Source: Planococcus sp. (in: firmicutes)
GTDB lineage: Bacteria; Bacillota; Bacilli; Bacillales_A; Planococcaceae
NCBI GenBank assembly: GCA_030147455.1
Contig: JASKZU010000007.1
Span: 1-14,274 of the forward strand
DNA length: 14,274 nucleotides
Direction of reading: 5' to 3'
The translations under genes and the position numbers were made by a program. The notes under the pieces were generated by a model. The model did not search any database. It saw only the letters and a program-made list of their open reading frames with translations, and had not been told where the DNA came from. Positions 6,941-13,967 of this stretch are shown piece after piece (the stretch's first letter is position 1; each line of letters starts with the position of its first letter).

Positions 6941-6980
6941 TAAAACAAGCAGTCGACATGCGAGTCGTCTGCTTGTTTTA
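6941..6980. terminator. Bidirectional terminator between LysR and lyase genes
   Basis: 17-bp arms with one mismatch, TAAAACAAGCAGTCGAC (6941-6957) and GTCGTCTGCTTGTTTTA (6964-6980), with a 6-nt loop. A-rich and T-rich ends allow use from both sides. It ends the LysR gene and the seven-gene catabolic operon, which converge here. Confidence 0.85.
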
Positions 6981-6981
6981 T

Positions 6982-7881
6982 TTACGCAATATGTGTTTTA
7001 TCTGCCTGCCCTGCCTTCATTACTTGACCCGGCAGCTGTCTTCCAAGAAGTTTTTCCAGATCCAGAGCCGTATCGATCAATTGAGGTAAATCGCCGTCAA
7101 TTTCTATTCCCATAAAACGAAACATATGGACCACATCTTCAAGGCAGACGTTGCCGCTCGCACCCGGAGCAAACGGGCAGCCGCCGATGCCGCCAAGTGC
7201 TGCATCAAAGTGGCGCAAACCCGCCTGGTAGGCCGCATATAAATTGGCAAGCCCCATGCCGCGCGTGTTGTGGAGATGCAGACCGAAATAACTATCCGGA
7301 TAAGCTCTAGTGATGGTTGATACAAACTCTGTCATTTGTACAGGGTTTGCCATGCCGGTCGTATCGGCCAGCGTAAAACGCGTTATGCCGGCATTTTTCA
7401 ACGTTTCGATATGAGCAAGCACTTTGTCTACTGTATACATTCCTTCAAATGGACAACCGAATGTCGTCGCCAAACTTATAGTGAGTCGGGACGGATCTAT
7501 CAGTTCGCAAATGGCCAGTGCACCATCAATCGATTCCGAAACGGTTTTTCGGACGTTTTTCATATTGTGCGTTTCACTGATCGACAAAACGTAATTCAAT
7601 TCATCTACGCCTGCTTCAAGTGCGAGCTCTGCTCCTTTAAGGTTTGGGACAAGTGCTGTTACCGTAACATTCGCACGGTTGATTCGGCTTACGACTTCCT
7701 TGGCATCGCGCATTTGCGGCACGGCTTTCGGCGATACAAAGGACGTTGCTTCTATGCGCGGGATTCCTGCTGCTATAATTCGGTCGATAAGACGGATTTT
7801 ATCTTCGGTTTCGATCCATTCCTTCTCCATTTGGAATCCGTCTCTCCCGGTCACGTCTGTCATGATTACTTGATTCGTCAC
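6982..7881 (-). CDS. HMG-CoA lyase-family enzyme, probable citramalyl-CoA lyase
   Basis: 299 residues from a GTG at 7881. This start has GAGGAGG 9 nt upstream and overlaps the flavin-reductase stop by one base (TAGTG); the frame is open 20 codons further, but without support. DRE-TIM metallolyase: GRDGFQ carries R13 and D14, IEATSFVSPK has E44, LHLHN holds metal ligands H202 and H204, and GGCPFAPGASGN gives catalytic C235 and N244. All are conserved with HMG-CoA lyase. However, the usual EVGPRDGLQ is DVTGRDGFQ here (E to D at 9, P to G at 12). Chloroflexus citramalyl-CoA lyase is known to belong to this family. With a CoA-transferase and LeuCD in the operon, cleavage of citramalyl-CoA to pyruvate plus acetyl-CoA is inferred. 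True HMG-CoA lyase cannot be excluded. Confidence 0.85.
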   Translation of the reverse strand: MTNQVIMTDVTGRDGFQMEKEWIETEDKIRLIDRIIAAGIPRIEATSFVSPKAVPQMRDAKEVVSRINRANVTVTALVPNLKGAELALEAGVDELNYVLSISETHNMKNVRKTVSESIDGALAICELIDPSRLTISLATTFGCPFEGMYTVDKVLAHIETLKNAGITRFTLADTTGMANPVQMTEFVSTITRAYPDSYFGLHLHNTRGMGLANLYAAYQAGLRHFDAALGGIGGCPFAPGASGNVCLEDVVHMFRFMGIEIDGDLPQLIDTALDLEKLLGRQLPGQVMKAGQADKTHIA

Positions 7882-8501
7882 TATTTGGCCTCCTCTTCTT
7901 GTTTTACCCTTGGCAAAGCAAAAAGTTGGCCGACTTCGCAATAATTCCCAGCCAAACGGCCGAGCGGCTGGAGCTTTTCAAGGTCCACCTTGAAGTTTCC
8001 AAGATAATATTCATCCTGAATATGGTATTGGACGACTTTGCCCAGTACTAAGCAGTCGCTGCCAATTTCAATGATTTGGTCGAGTTCCAGCTCAAAGGCA
8101 ATCGGGGCTTCGTGGACGCGCGGCGGCTGCACATGAATACTTTTTGCAGCGGTCAGCCCAACAGCCTCGAATTCATCTACATCTGCAGGAAAATTGTTCG
8201 AACTGATGTGCATTTCATCGCCGAGAGAAGACATTACAATATTAATGACAAACTGCTTTGTGTTCCTTATATTTGCCAGCGTATCTTTTGTCGTCCCGTC
8301 ACGTTCCCCTACCCCGGGACCAATAGAGATGCACAATGTCGGCGGGTTTCTGGAGGCAACCGTAAAAAAGCTGAATGGCGCCAAGTTGCGGTTGCCTGCT
8401 TCATCGACCGTCGAGACCCAAGCAATTGGGCGCGGGACAATCGAACCGGTCATCAATTTGTAGGCATTCTTGTTATCGAGATCACGTAAGTCGAAATTCA
8501 T
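7881..8501 (-). CDS. Flavin reductase-like (DIM6/NTAB, YwrF-type) FMN-binding protein
   Basis: 206 residues, a split-barrel flavin-binding domain. Family hallmarks are GSIVPRPIAWVSTVDEAGNR (residues about 19-38), NLAPFSFFTVASRNPPTLCIS (about 39-59), and the C-terminal LGRLAGNYCEVGQLFAL. Members bind FMN and either reduce flavin with NAD(P)H or serve as flavoenzymes. No partner monooxygenase is visible, so its role in the operon is open. AGAGGAG precedes the ATG at 8501. Its stop shares one base with the lyase start, so the two are probably coupled in translation. It is separated from the symporter by 71 bp with only a weak hairpin. Confidence 0.85.
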   Translation of the reverse strand: MNFDLRDLDNKNAYKLMTGSIVPRPIAWVSTVDEAGNRNLAPFSFFTVASRNPPTLCISIGPGVGERDGTTKDTLANIRNTKQFVINIVMSSLGDEMHISSNNFPADVDEFEAVGLTAAKSIHVQPPRVHEAPIAFELELDQIIEIGSDCLVLGKVVQYHIQDEYYLGNFKVDLEKLQPLGRLAGNYCEVGQLFALPRVKQEEEAK

Positions 8502-8572
8502 GGCTTCACTCCTCTTTCTTCTTGCTGCACCTTGTTAGCAGCCAGCTTCTTGCAAGTATCTTCCATCTTTTT

Positions 8573-10069
8573 TTACGCCAAGTCAATTTTCTTCAATTCC
8601 GCTTTTTTCTCCACTGTCAGTGGCACCAAGTAGGAACCGACAACCGCGATAAAGAAGTTTGCTGCCAAGCCGATCACGCCCCCATGGATGCCAAAAATTG
8701 TTTTATGCCCAGTCCATGTGAGTACCCCTGCAATGATCGCACCGACCAGCATGCCCCAAAATACGGGTTGTGCCGCCATTCGTTTCCAGTAAAGCCCCAA
8801 CACAAAAGCCGGGAACACTTGAACGAGTAATTCGAACTTCAGAACAAAGATTTCATAAAGCGTGGCCGGCGGATTCCAGGCAATCCATAGCAACAAGCCA
8901 ACCGCAAAAATGCCCGTTACCTTTCCGACCATTACTTTCTTTTTTTGCGGAGCATCTGGATTGATAAAGCGTCCGTAAATATCATTTGAAACGATCGACG
9001 AAAAACTGAGCAGTACTGAGTCGGCCGTCGAGACGATCGCTGCAACGATGGCGCCAAAAAAGATGATCATGACCCAATAGAAGAATCCGTTGATTCCCGC
9101 AATTTCATTGGCCATCAAACCGACCAGCTGCTCTGAACCTGCCGTATCCAAGTTTGGGATCATCGCGATGCCTAAAATTCCAATAATGAATACCAGCCCC
9201 GTCGTAATAGGCGGCATCCATGCCATGCGGGAGAAAGAACGCTTTAATGTGCGTTCGCTGTCAGCTGCGAAGATGCGCTGGACAGCATGAGGATAAATAG
9301 CCGCCCCAAGCCCGACCAAAAGCAGCATGCTGAACCAATTGACAGACGTCATCATGTCCGGCACACCGAGCTTGGCCGGCTCATTTTCTGCGATAAACTG
9401 TGTGGCCGATGAAAAATTTCCGCCAACCAAATACAGCGCTCCCGCCAAAAAGATAACAATGCCGACCATCAGGACGAGGCCTTGCATAACATCCGTGAAT
9501 GCAACCGCTTTCATCCCTCCCAACCATTCATAGATAAGCATGACCACGACAAATGCGATAACAGCCGCTTGGTAAGGAATGGTCCCGCCAGTAAGGCTCG
9601 ACGCTGCATGCCCAATGGCCACCAATTGTTCCAACAGATAATTCCCAAGTCCCCAAAGCATAAGAATGACGGCTAAAATAGTTACTGCCTTTGAATTAAA
9701 TCGGTGAGAAATCCAATCTGCTGGCGTGATAAAGTTCATCTTCTTCGACACGACATACATCCGCGGCGCAAAAAGGAGGTACACGCCGATAATGATTGTC
9801 ATGAACGAAATTGACTGCAGCCATGAAAAACCTGTCCGATAGGCAGTAGGCGCATAGCCTATGATAGTGTTCCCGCTGTATTGTGTTGCATAAAGTGTAA
9901 AAAACAAAGCGACGATCCCAAGGTTTTTCCCTGCGAGATAATAATTGCTCATCGTGTCATGAAGCGTTTTATCGCCTCTGCCTGAGAAATAGCCGATTAG
10001 CAGCATGATGACAGCGTATGCAGAAAGAATCAGTACGCCATCCAGGCCAGCAAACACCAAATCATTCAT
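8573..10069 (-). CDS. Sodium:solute symporter (SSS family), probable carboxylate uptake
   Basis: 498 residues, with about 13 hydrophobic segments as in LeuT-fold SSS transporters. Typical signatures are YEWLGGMKAVAFTDVMQG (residues about 200-217), IYPHAVQRIFAADSERTLKR, and the Na2-site region STADSVLLSFSSIVSNDIY. The PHAVQR and ERTLKR stretches and the adjoining small membrane protein recall MctP/PanF-like carboxylate transporters. ATG at 10069 is 7 nt after AGGAGG and overlaps the end of the preceding gene by 8 nt. In this operon it would bring in the substrate, probably a branched dicarboxylate, together with sodium; the substrate is inferred. Confidence 0.9.
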   Translation of the reverse strand: MNDLVFAGLDGVLILSAYAVIMLLIGYFSGRGDKTLHDTMSNYYLAGKNLGIVALFFTLYATQYSGNTIIGYAPTAYRTGFSWLQSISFMTIIIGVYLLFAPRMYVVSKKMNFITPADWISHRFNSKAVTILAVILMLWGLGNYLLEQLVAIGHAASSLTGGTIPYQAAVIAFVVVMLIYEWLGGMKAVAFTDVMQGLVLMVGIVIFLAGALYLVGGNFSSATQFIAENEPAKLGVPDMMTSVNWFSMLLLVGLGAAIYPHAVQRIFAADSERTLKRSFSRMAWMPPITTGLVFIIGILGIAMIPNLDTAGSEQLVGLMANEIAGINGFFYWVMIIFFGAIVAAIVSTADSVLLSFSSIVSNDIYGRFINPDAPQKKKVMVGKVTGIFAVGLLLWIAWNPPATLYEIFVLKFELLVQVFPAFVLGLYWKRMAAQPVFWGMLVGAIIAGVLTWTGHKTIFGIHGGVIGLAANFFIAVVGSYLVPLTVEKKAELKKIDLA

Positions 10070-10322
10070 TTACTTTCCTCCTTTTTTCTGCCTCTTCCTC
10101 TTCTTCGACAATATTCCACTCTTTCAATGTGACCCAGCTCAAAAAGCCGCATAGAATCAATGAAAAAGCCAAGATGATCAATGCCCAATAAGGAACACCG
10201 AAAATCAACGGTTCATAAGAGCCGATGGGCAAGTACCAGGGGACGTTGCCGATTACGATCAATACCAGTGAAATCCATATCCATTTTTTGCGGATCGGCT
10301 CTTTGATTTGTTTGTGTTCCAT
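10062..10322 (-). CDS. DUF3311-type small membrane protein, symporter partner
   Basis: 86 residues with two membrane helices (about 12-31 and 43-66) and a strongly charged C-terminal tail (EEEEEAEKRRK). The PWYLPIG and FGVPYWALIIL stretches fit the DUF3311 family, which is often encoded just before SSS carboxylate symporters, much as YhdT precedes PanF. AAGGAG lies 8 nt before the ATG. The stop overlaps the symporter start by 8 nt, so the two are probably made together. A role as an accessory subunit is inferred from this pairing. Confidence 0.82.
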   Translation of the reverse strand: MEHKQIKEPIRKKWIWISLVLIVIGNVPWYLPIGSYEPLIFGVPYWALIILAFSLILCGFLSWVTLKEWNIVEEEEEAEKRRKVNE

Positions 10323-10364
10323 ACTCCACGCTCCTTTTCATAATGCCGTTCAGGATTTCATCCG

Positions 10365-10967
10365 CTAAAGCGTATAATAAAGACGGTGCTGCTTTTCAAA
10401 AGCTGTGATTTGTTCAGCGTGCTGTATCGTATCGGAAATTTCGTCCATCCCTGCAAGCAGCATTTGCTTCCGGTACTCATCTACCTCAAACTCTCGCTTC
10501 CACCCATTCGCATCCTGAATACACTGCGACTCTAGGTCAACTGTCAACGTAGTGTCTTGTTGTGCTTGGGTTTGATCAAACAGCTGCTGGATATCCGCTT
10601 TGGGCAGCCGAATCGGCAATAAGCCGTTTTTAAAACAGTTGTTGTAAAAGATATCAGCAAAAGAAGGCGCAATAACTACGCGGATTCCAAAATCTTCAAT
10701 TGCCCAAGGCGCATGTTCTCTGGAAGAGCCGCAACCGAAATTGTCGCGCGTCAACAGGATCGAGGCATTTCTATAAGGGGGCTGATTTAAAATAAAGTCT
10801 TCATTTTCTTTTCCATCTGAACCAAAACGCCAGTCATAAAACAGAAACTGTCCATACCCTTTTTTTTCGATACGCTTCAGGAATTGCTTCGGAATGATCG
10901 CATCAGTATCAATATTTGCACGATCGAGCGGCACGACCATCCCTGTATGCTTGTCTAATGCCTTCAT
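10365..10967 (-). CDS. leuD: LeuD-like small subunit of a 3-isopropylmalate dehydratase-type hydratase
   Basis: 200 residues, full length for LeuD. It has the swivel-domain hallmarks DTDAIIPKQFLKR (residues about 21-33), NFGCGSSREHAPWAI (about 76-90) and APSFADIFYNNCFKNGLLPI (about 100-119), all intact. The GYGQFLFYDWRF stretch that follows is like bona fide Bacillus LeuD. The ATG overlaps the LeuC stop by 4 nt and follows AGGAGG at 7 nt. LeuCD isomerises 2- and 3-isopropylmalate in leucine synthesis; the same enzymes also handle citramalate and citraconate. No leuA or leuB is adjacent, and the operon partners are catabolic, so a hydratase role for citraconate/D-citramalate is inferred. Confidence 0.88.
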   Translation of the reverse strand: MKALDKHTGMVVPLDRANIDTDAIIPKQFLKRIEKKGYGQFLFYDWRFGSDGKENEDFILNQPPYRNASILLTRDNFGCGSSREHAPWAIEDFGIRVVIAPSFADIFYNNCFKNGLLPIRLPKADIQQLFDQTQAQQDTTLTVDLESQCIQDANGWKREFEVDEYRKQMLLAGMDEISDTIQHAEQITAFEKQHRLYYTL

Positions 10968-12388
10968 CCCATTCCCTCCTGACTGGTTTTAAGGGGCCAA
11001 TCCCGGACGTCGGTAAAATGCCCAGTGATGGCAGCGGCGGCAGCCATGGCAGGGCTGACCAAATGAGTCCGCGACTGTCGTCCTTGACGGCCTTCGAAAT
11101 TTCGATTGGATGTGGAAGCGACGCGATCCCCGGGCTGTGCAATATCCGGATTCATTCCCAAGCACATGCTGCAGCCGGCGTCGCGCCATTCGAATCCTGC
11201 AGTTGTGAAGATGTGATCCAGGCCTTCTGTTTCCGCTTGGGTTTTGACTGCCTGAGAACCCGGCACAACGAGTGCACGCACGCCTTGCTTTACTTGGTAG
11301 CCACTGACTGTTGCAGCTGCTTCACGCAAATCTTCGATACGTCCATTCGTACACGATCCGATGAAAACCGTATCGACTGTAATATCCTGGATTTTTGTTC
11401 CCGGCTCTAAATCCATATAAGCCAGTGCGCTTCTTGAGATTTTTTGTTGTTCGAGAGAAAGATCATCAAGCGATGGCACGCGGCCGTTAATGGATACAAC
11501 CATTCCCGGGTTCGTCCCCCAGGTCACTTGCGGTTCTACTAGACTGCAGTCAAACTCCACAACTTGATCAAAAACGGCTTTTTTGTCGGTTGTTAACTCT
11601 TTCCAATCGGCAACCGCTTGTTTCCAATCTTCGCCTTTCGGAGCATACGGTTTGTCCTTCAAATACTCGAATGTGGTTTCGTCGGGTGCGATCATGCCGG
11701 CACGGGCACCGATTTCAATCGACATATTGCAAATGGTCATGCGTTCTTCCATCGTCATTTTCCGGATGGCTTCGCCTCGATATTCCAACGTATAGCCGGT
11801 CGCAAAATCATGGCCGTAGTGGCCGATCAAGGCCAAAATTAAATCTTTCGCGGCCGTTCCTTTTGGAAGTATTCCTTGAAATTCCACCGCCATCGTTTTC
11901 GAACGGCCTTGCTTTAAGGTTTGCGTAGCAAGCACATGCTCGACTTCACTTGTCCCAATGCCAAAAGCAAGCGTGCCGAACGCACCATGAGTGGCCGTAT
12001 GGCTGTCGCCGCAGACAATCGTCTGTCCAGGTTGGGTCAAGCCGAGTTCCGGTGCAATAATGTGAACGATTCCTTGTCTCTTATGAAACAAATCAAAGAG
12101 CTTGATATTAAAGTCGCTGCAATTTTTACGCAGCGCTTCCACTTGCTTTTCCGCAATTTTATCTTCAAAAGGCAAATCGCGGCCAAGGGTCGGGATGCTG
12201 TGGTCCATCGTCGCCAACGTCCGATCGGGGCGCCGCACTTTCCGCCCTTCGCTTCGCAAACCGTCAAATGCTTGGGGAGAAGTCACTTCGTGCACTAAAT
12301 GCAAGTCGATATAAAGAATATCCGGTTGGTTTTCCTGCTTTACCGCCACGTGCCGATCCCATATTTTTTCGTATAATGTCTTTCCCAC
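10964..12388 (-). CDS. leuC: LeuC-like large subunit of a 3-isopropylmalate dehydratase-type hydratase
   Basis: About 474 residues of the aconitase superfamily. The three [4Fe-4S] ligands are intact: one Cys in FIGSCTNGR (residue 346) and two in GCSMCLGMN (406 and 409). Other hallmarks are IDLHLVHEVTSPQAF, VCGDSHTATHGAFG and STSNRNFEGRQG. I chose GTG at 12388 because TAAGGAG is 8 nt upstream; GTG at 12397 and ATG at 12394 would give longer forms but lie on or too close to that site. It starts 12 bp after the CoA-transferase stop and overlaps leuD by 4 nt. Overall it looks like a normal Bacillus-type LeuC, so sequence alone does not prove a changed substrate; the neighbours do the arguing. Confidence 0.88.
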   Translation of the reverse strand: MGKTLYEKIWDRHVAVKQENQPDILYIDLHLVHEVTSPQAFDGLRSEGRKVRRPDRTLATMDHSIPTLGRDLPFEDKIAEKQVEALRKNCSDFNIKLFDLFHKRQGIVHIIAPELGLTQPGQTIVCGDSHTATHGAFGTLAFGIGTSEVEHVLATQTLKQGRSKTMAVEFQGILPKGTAAKDLILALIGHYGHDFATGYTLEYRGEAIRKMTMEERMTICNMSIEIGARAGMIAPDETTFEYLKDKPYAPKGEDWKQAVADWKELTTDKKAVFDQVVEFDCSLVEPQVTWGTNPGMVVSINGRVPSLDDLSLEQQKISRSALAYMDLEPGTKIQDITVDTVFIGSCTNGRIEDLREAAATVSGYQVKQGVRALVVPGSQAVKTQAETEGLDHIFTTAGFEWRDAGCSMCLGMNPDIAQPGDRVASTSNRNFEGRQGRQSRTHLVSPAMAAAAAITGHFTDVRDWPLKTSQEGMG

Positions 12389-12400
12389 TCTCATCACTCC

Positions 12401-13645
12401 TTAGATGATTTTTCGATCATCCAGCTCCTGTAATTTTTGCTCATTGTATTCGAGTAGCTTCCCGTACACGGAGGCATTATCCTTGCCGGCTTTTTCAGCG
12501 CCGACATGCTTTACTTCGCCCGGCGTCCGGCTGAGTTTCGGCACTACTCCAGGCATCGGGAATTCCCCAAGAGTCGGATGCTCTCGCTTGATGATCATTT
12601 CACGCGCTTCATAATGCGGATCTTCCACAATATCTTTCGCTGTATAAATCAAACCGGAAGGGACGCCTTTTTCGGCCAGGATCTCAAGTGCTTCATGCGT
12701 CTCTTGCGACTTTGTCCATACTTCAATTAATTCGTCGAGCTCTGTCATATGTTCACTTCTGGCGTGGTGCGTGTGGTATCTTGGATCTTCAAAAAGCTCC
12801 GGCTTGTCCATCGCCTCACACAAACGCTTGAACACGCCATCTGCGTTGGCACCGATGACAATATATGTGCCGTCTTTTGTTTTATAGATATTCGACGGTG
12901 CCACTCCCGGGAGAATATTGCCCATGCGTTCACGAACATAACCCGCAAGCAAATAATCTGGGATCGTACTTTCCATGACTGAGAAAACCGATTCGTATAT
13001 CGCGGTATCGACGATTTGCCCTTTTCCTGAATGATGACGTTCATGAAGTGCCGTCAATGTGCCGATAGTGGCAAATAATGCAGCCAGTGTATCGCCGATG
13101 GAAATGCCAATTCGGGAAGGGGCTCTGTCTGGAAAACCGGTCACATTGCGGATGCCGCCCATTGCTTCTCCAACGCTTCCAAAACCTGCGCGTTCACGGT
13201 AAGGTCCCGTTTGTCCGTATCCAGACGTCCTTGTCATGATGATGGAAGGATTGATTTCAGCAAGTTGTTCGTAAGACAAATCCCACTTTTCCATTGTTCC
13301 TGGACGGAAATTCTCAATCACAATATCCGCATTCTTAACGAGTTCTCTAAAGATTTCCTGGCCTTCAACAGCTCGCAGGTTTAACGTGATTGACTTTTTG
13401 TTGCGGGACTGGATCGGCCACCATAGCCCCTCTCCGTCTTTTTGCTGTCCCCACTCACGGAGCGGATCGGATTTGTCAGGGGCTTCAATCTTAATAATTT
13501 CTGCGCCGAAATCGCCGAGCATGCGGCCAGTGAACGGACCGGCCAAAAGCGTTCCCAATTCCAGCACGCGGATTCCCTCCAAAGGCAATTTTCCTTCCTC
13601 TGCGTATTCACTATGGAGTCCGATAGCATCTTTCAGATTTGTCAT
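12401..13645 (-). CDS. Class III CoA-transferase (CaiB/BaiF), probable D-citramalate CoA-transferase
   Basis: 414 residues from ATG at 13645, which follows GGAGGT by 7 nt; the frame is open 3 codons further, starting at a GTG that overlaps the ribosome binding site. Family hallmarks are LEGIRVLELGTLLAGPFTGRMLGDFGAE (residues about 22-49), IKIEAPDKSDPLREWG, ENFRPGTMEKWDLSY, TSGYGQTGPYRER, and ISIGDTLAALFATIG, where D185 is the expected catalytic Asp that forms the acyl anhydride. First gene of the operon. In Chloroflexus the succinyl-CoA:D-citramalate CoA-transferase belongs to this family and works with an HMGL-type citramalyl-CoA lyase, as encoded at the end of this operon. The substrate here is inferred; glutarate, HMG or itaconate transferases are also in the family. 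Confidence 0.88.
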   Translation of the reverse strand: MTNLKDAIGLHSEYAEEGKLPLEGIRVLELGTLLAGPFTGRMLGDFGAEIIKIEAPDKSDPLREWGQQKDGEGLWWPIQSRNKKSITLNLRAVEGQEIFRELVKNADIVIENFRPGTMEKWDLSYEQLAEINPSIIMTRTSGYGQTGPYRERAGFGSVGEAMGGIRNVTGFPDRAPSRIGISIGDTLAALFATIGTLTALHERHHSGKGQIVDTAIYESVFSVMESTIPDYLLAGYVRERMGNILPGVAPSNIYKTKDGTYIVIGANADGVFKRLCEAMDKPELFEDPRYHTHHARSEHMTELDELIEVWTKSQETHEALEILAEKGVPSGLIYTAKDIVEDPHYEAREMIIKREHPTLGEFPMPGVVPKLSRTPGEVKHVGAEKAGKDNASVYGKLLEYNEQKLQELDDRKII

Positions 13646-13671
13646 ACAGGGCACCTCCGTTTATTTATTGC

Positions 13672-13683
13672 ATTGTATGCAAT
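13672..13683. promoter_or_regulatory. GntR-type operator site O3, before the CoA-transferase gene
   Basis: ATTGTATGCAAT, one base away from the perfect ATTGTATACAAT at 13812. It lies just upstream of the GGAGG of the CoA-transferase gene and downstream of the candidate promoter at 13707-13735, where a bound repressor would block transcription. FadR/VanR-type GntR proteins commonly bind sites with a GTATAC-like core. Confidence 0.65.
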
Positions 13684-13706
13684 ATGATTGATTTACTGTG
13701 ATTTTT

Positions 13707-13735
13707 TACTTAACGAAAAGTTAAAAAGTATTCAA
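13707..13735 (-). promoter_or_regulatory. Candidate promoter of the catabolic operon
   Basis: On the minus strand TTGAAT (13730-13735), a 17-bp spacer and TAAGTA (13707-13712). The -10 is a poor match, so this is tentative. Transcripts would start near 13700 and carry operator O3 in their leader. Confidence 0.35.
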
Positions 13736-13810
13736 AAATCGCTGAGTTAGAGGATTCCAATTTATGATATTTAAATATTCTAACAATTAGCAATTGATTA
13801 AAAAATAACA

Positions 13811-13824
13811 TATTGTATACAATA
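13811..13824. promoter_or_regulatory. GntR-type operator site O2, perfect 14-bp palindrome
   Basis: TATTGTATACAATA is a perfect palindrome in the middle of the intergenic region, about 140 bp from O3 and 124 bp from O1, centre to centre. A plus-strand TTGATT-N18-TACAAT promoter could also use it (13794-13823). Confidence 0.7.
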
Positions 13825-13918
13825 GCGTCAATGGTATTTATGAAATTATATTTTAAACGGATAGCTCCTTGTTTTGATTGGTTTTTACAAACTGTAGAAT
13901 TAGTTGCAATGGATTTAT

Positions 13919-13947
13919 TTGTCTATCTTTTCAATTTTGTATACAAT
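13919..13947 (+). promoter_or_regulatory. Candidate promoter of the gntR gene
   Basis: TTGTCT (13919-13924), a 17-bp spacer and TACAAT (13942-13947). The -10 lies inside operator O1, which predicts autorepression. The leader would be very short; a TAGAAT at 13895-13900 is an alternative -10 upstream. Confidence 0.5.
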
Positions 13948-13948
13948 A
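13935..13948. promoter_or_regulatory. GntR-type operator site O1, before gntR
   Basis: TTTTGTATACAATA differs from O2 at one position; its core TTGTATACAA (13937-13946) is a perfect palindrome. It starts about 33 bp before the GTG of the regulator gene and overlaps the predicted -10. Confidence 0.7.
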
Positions 13949-13967
13949 AATCCAAGAGGTGTTTACT

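Noticed and set aside
7882..7941. Longer N-terminus for the HMGL-family lyase, starting at 7941
   Set aside because: It would overlap the flavin-reductase gene by 61 nt, the extra residues are not family-like, and the GTG at 7881 has a GAGGAGG site in place.
7336..7944. 202-codon open frame on the plus strand
   Set aside because: It is antisense to the lyase gene, Cys/Tyr/Phe-rich, and has no recognisable motif or convincing ribosome binding site.
8502..8572. Internal terminator between symporter and flavin-reductase genes
   Set aside because: Only a 5-bp stem (GCTGC/GCAGC) without a proper T tail is visible, so the operon is taken as continuous.
10365..12388. A standard leucine biosynthesis operon
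   Set aside because: There is no leuA, leuB, ilv gene or T-box-like leader; the co-transcribed genes are a CoA-transferase, a symporter and a lyase.
13655..13967. Small gene or RNA in the intergenic region
   Set aside because: The region is AT-rich with operators and promoter-like elements; I found no open frame with a ribosome binding site and no stable long hairpin.
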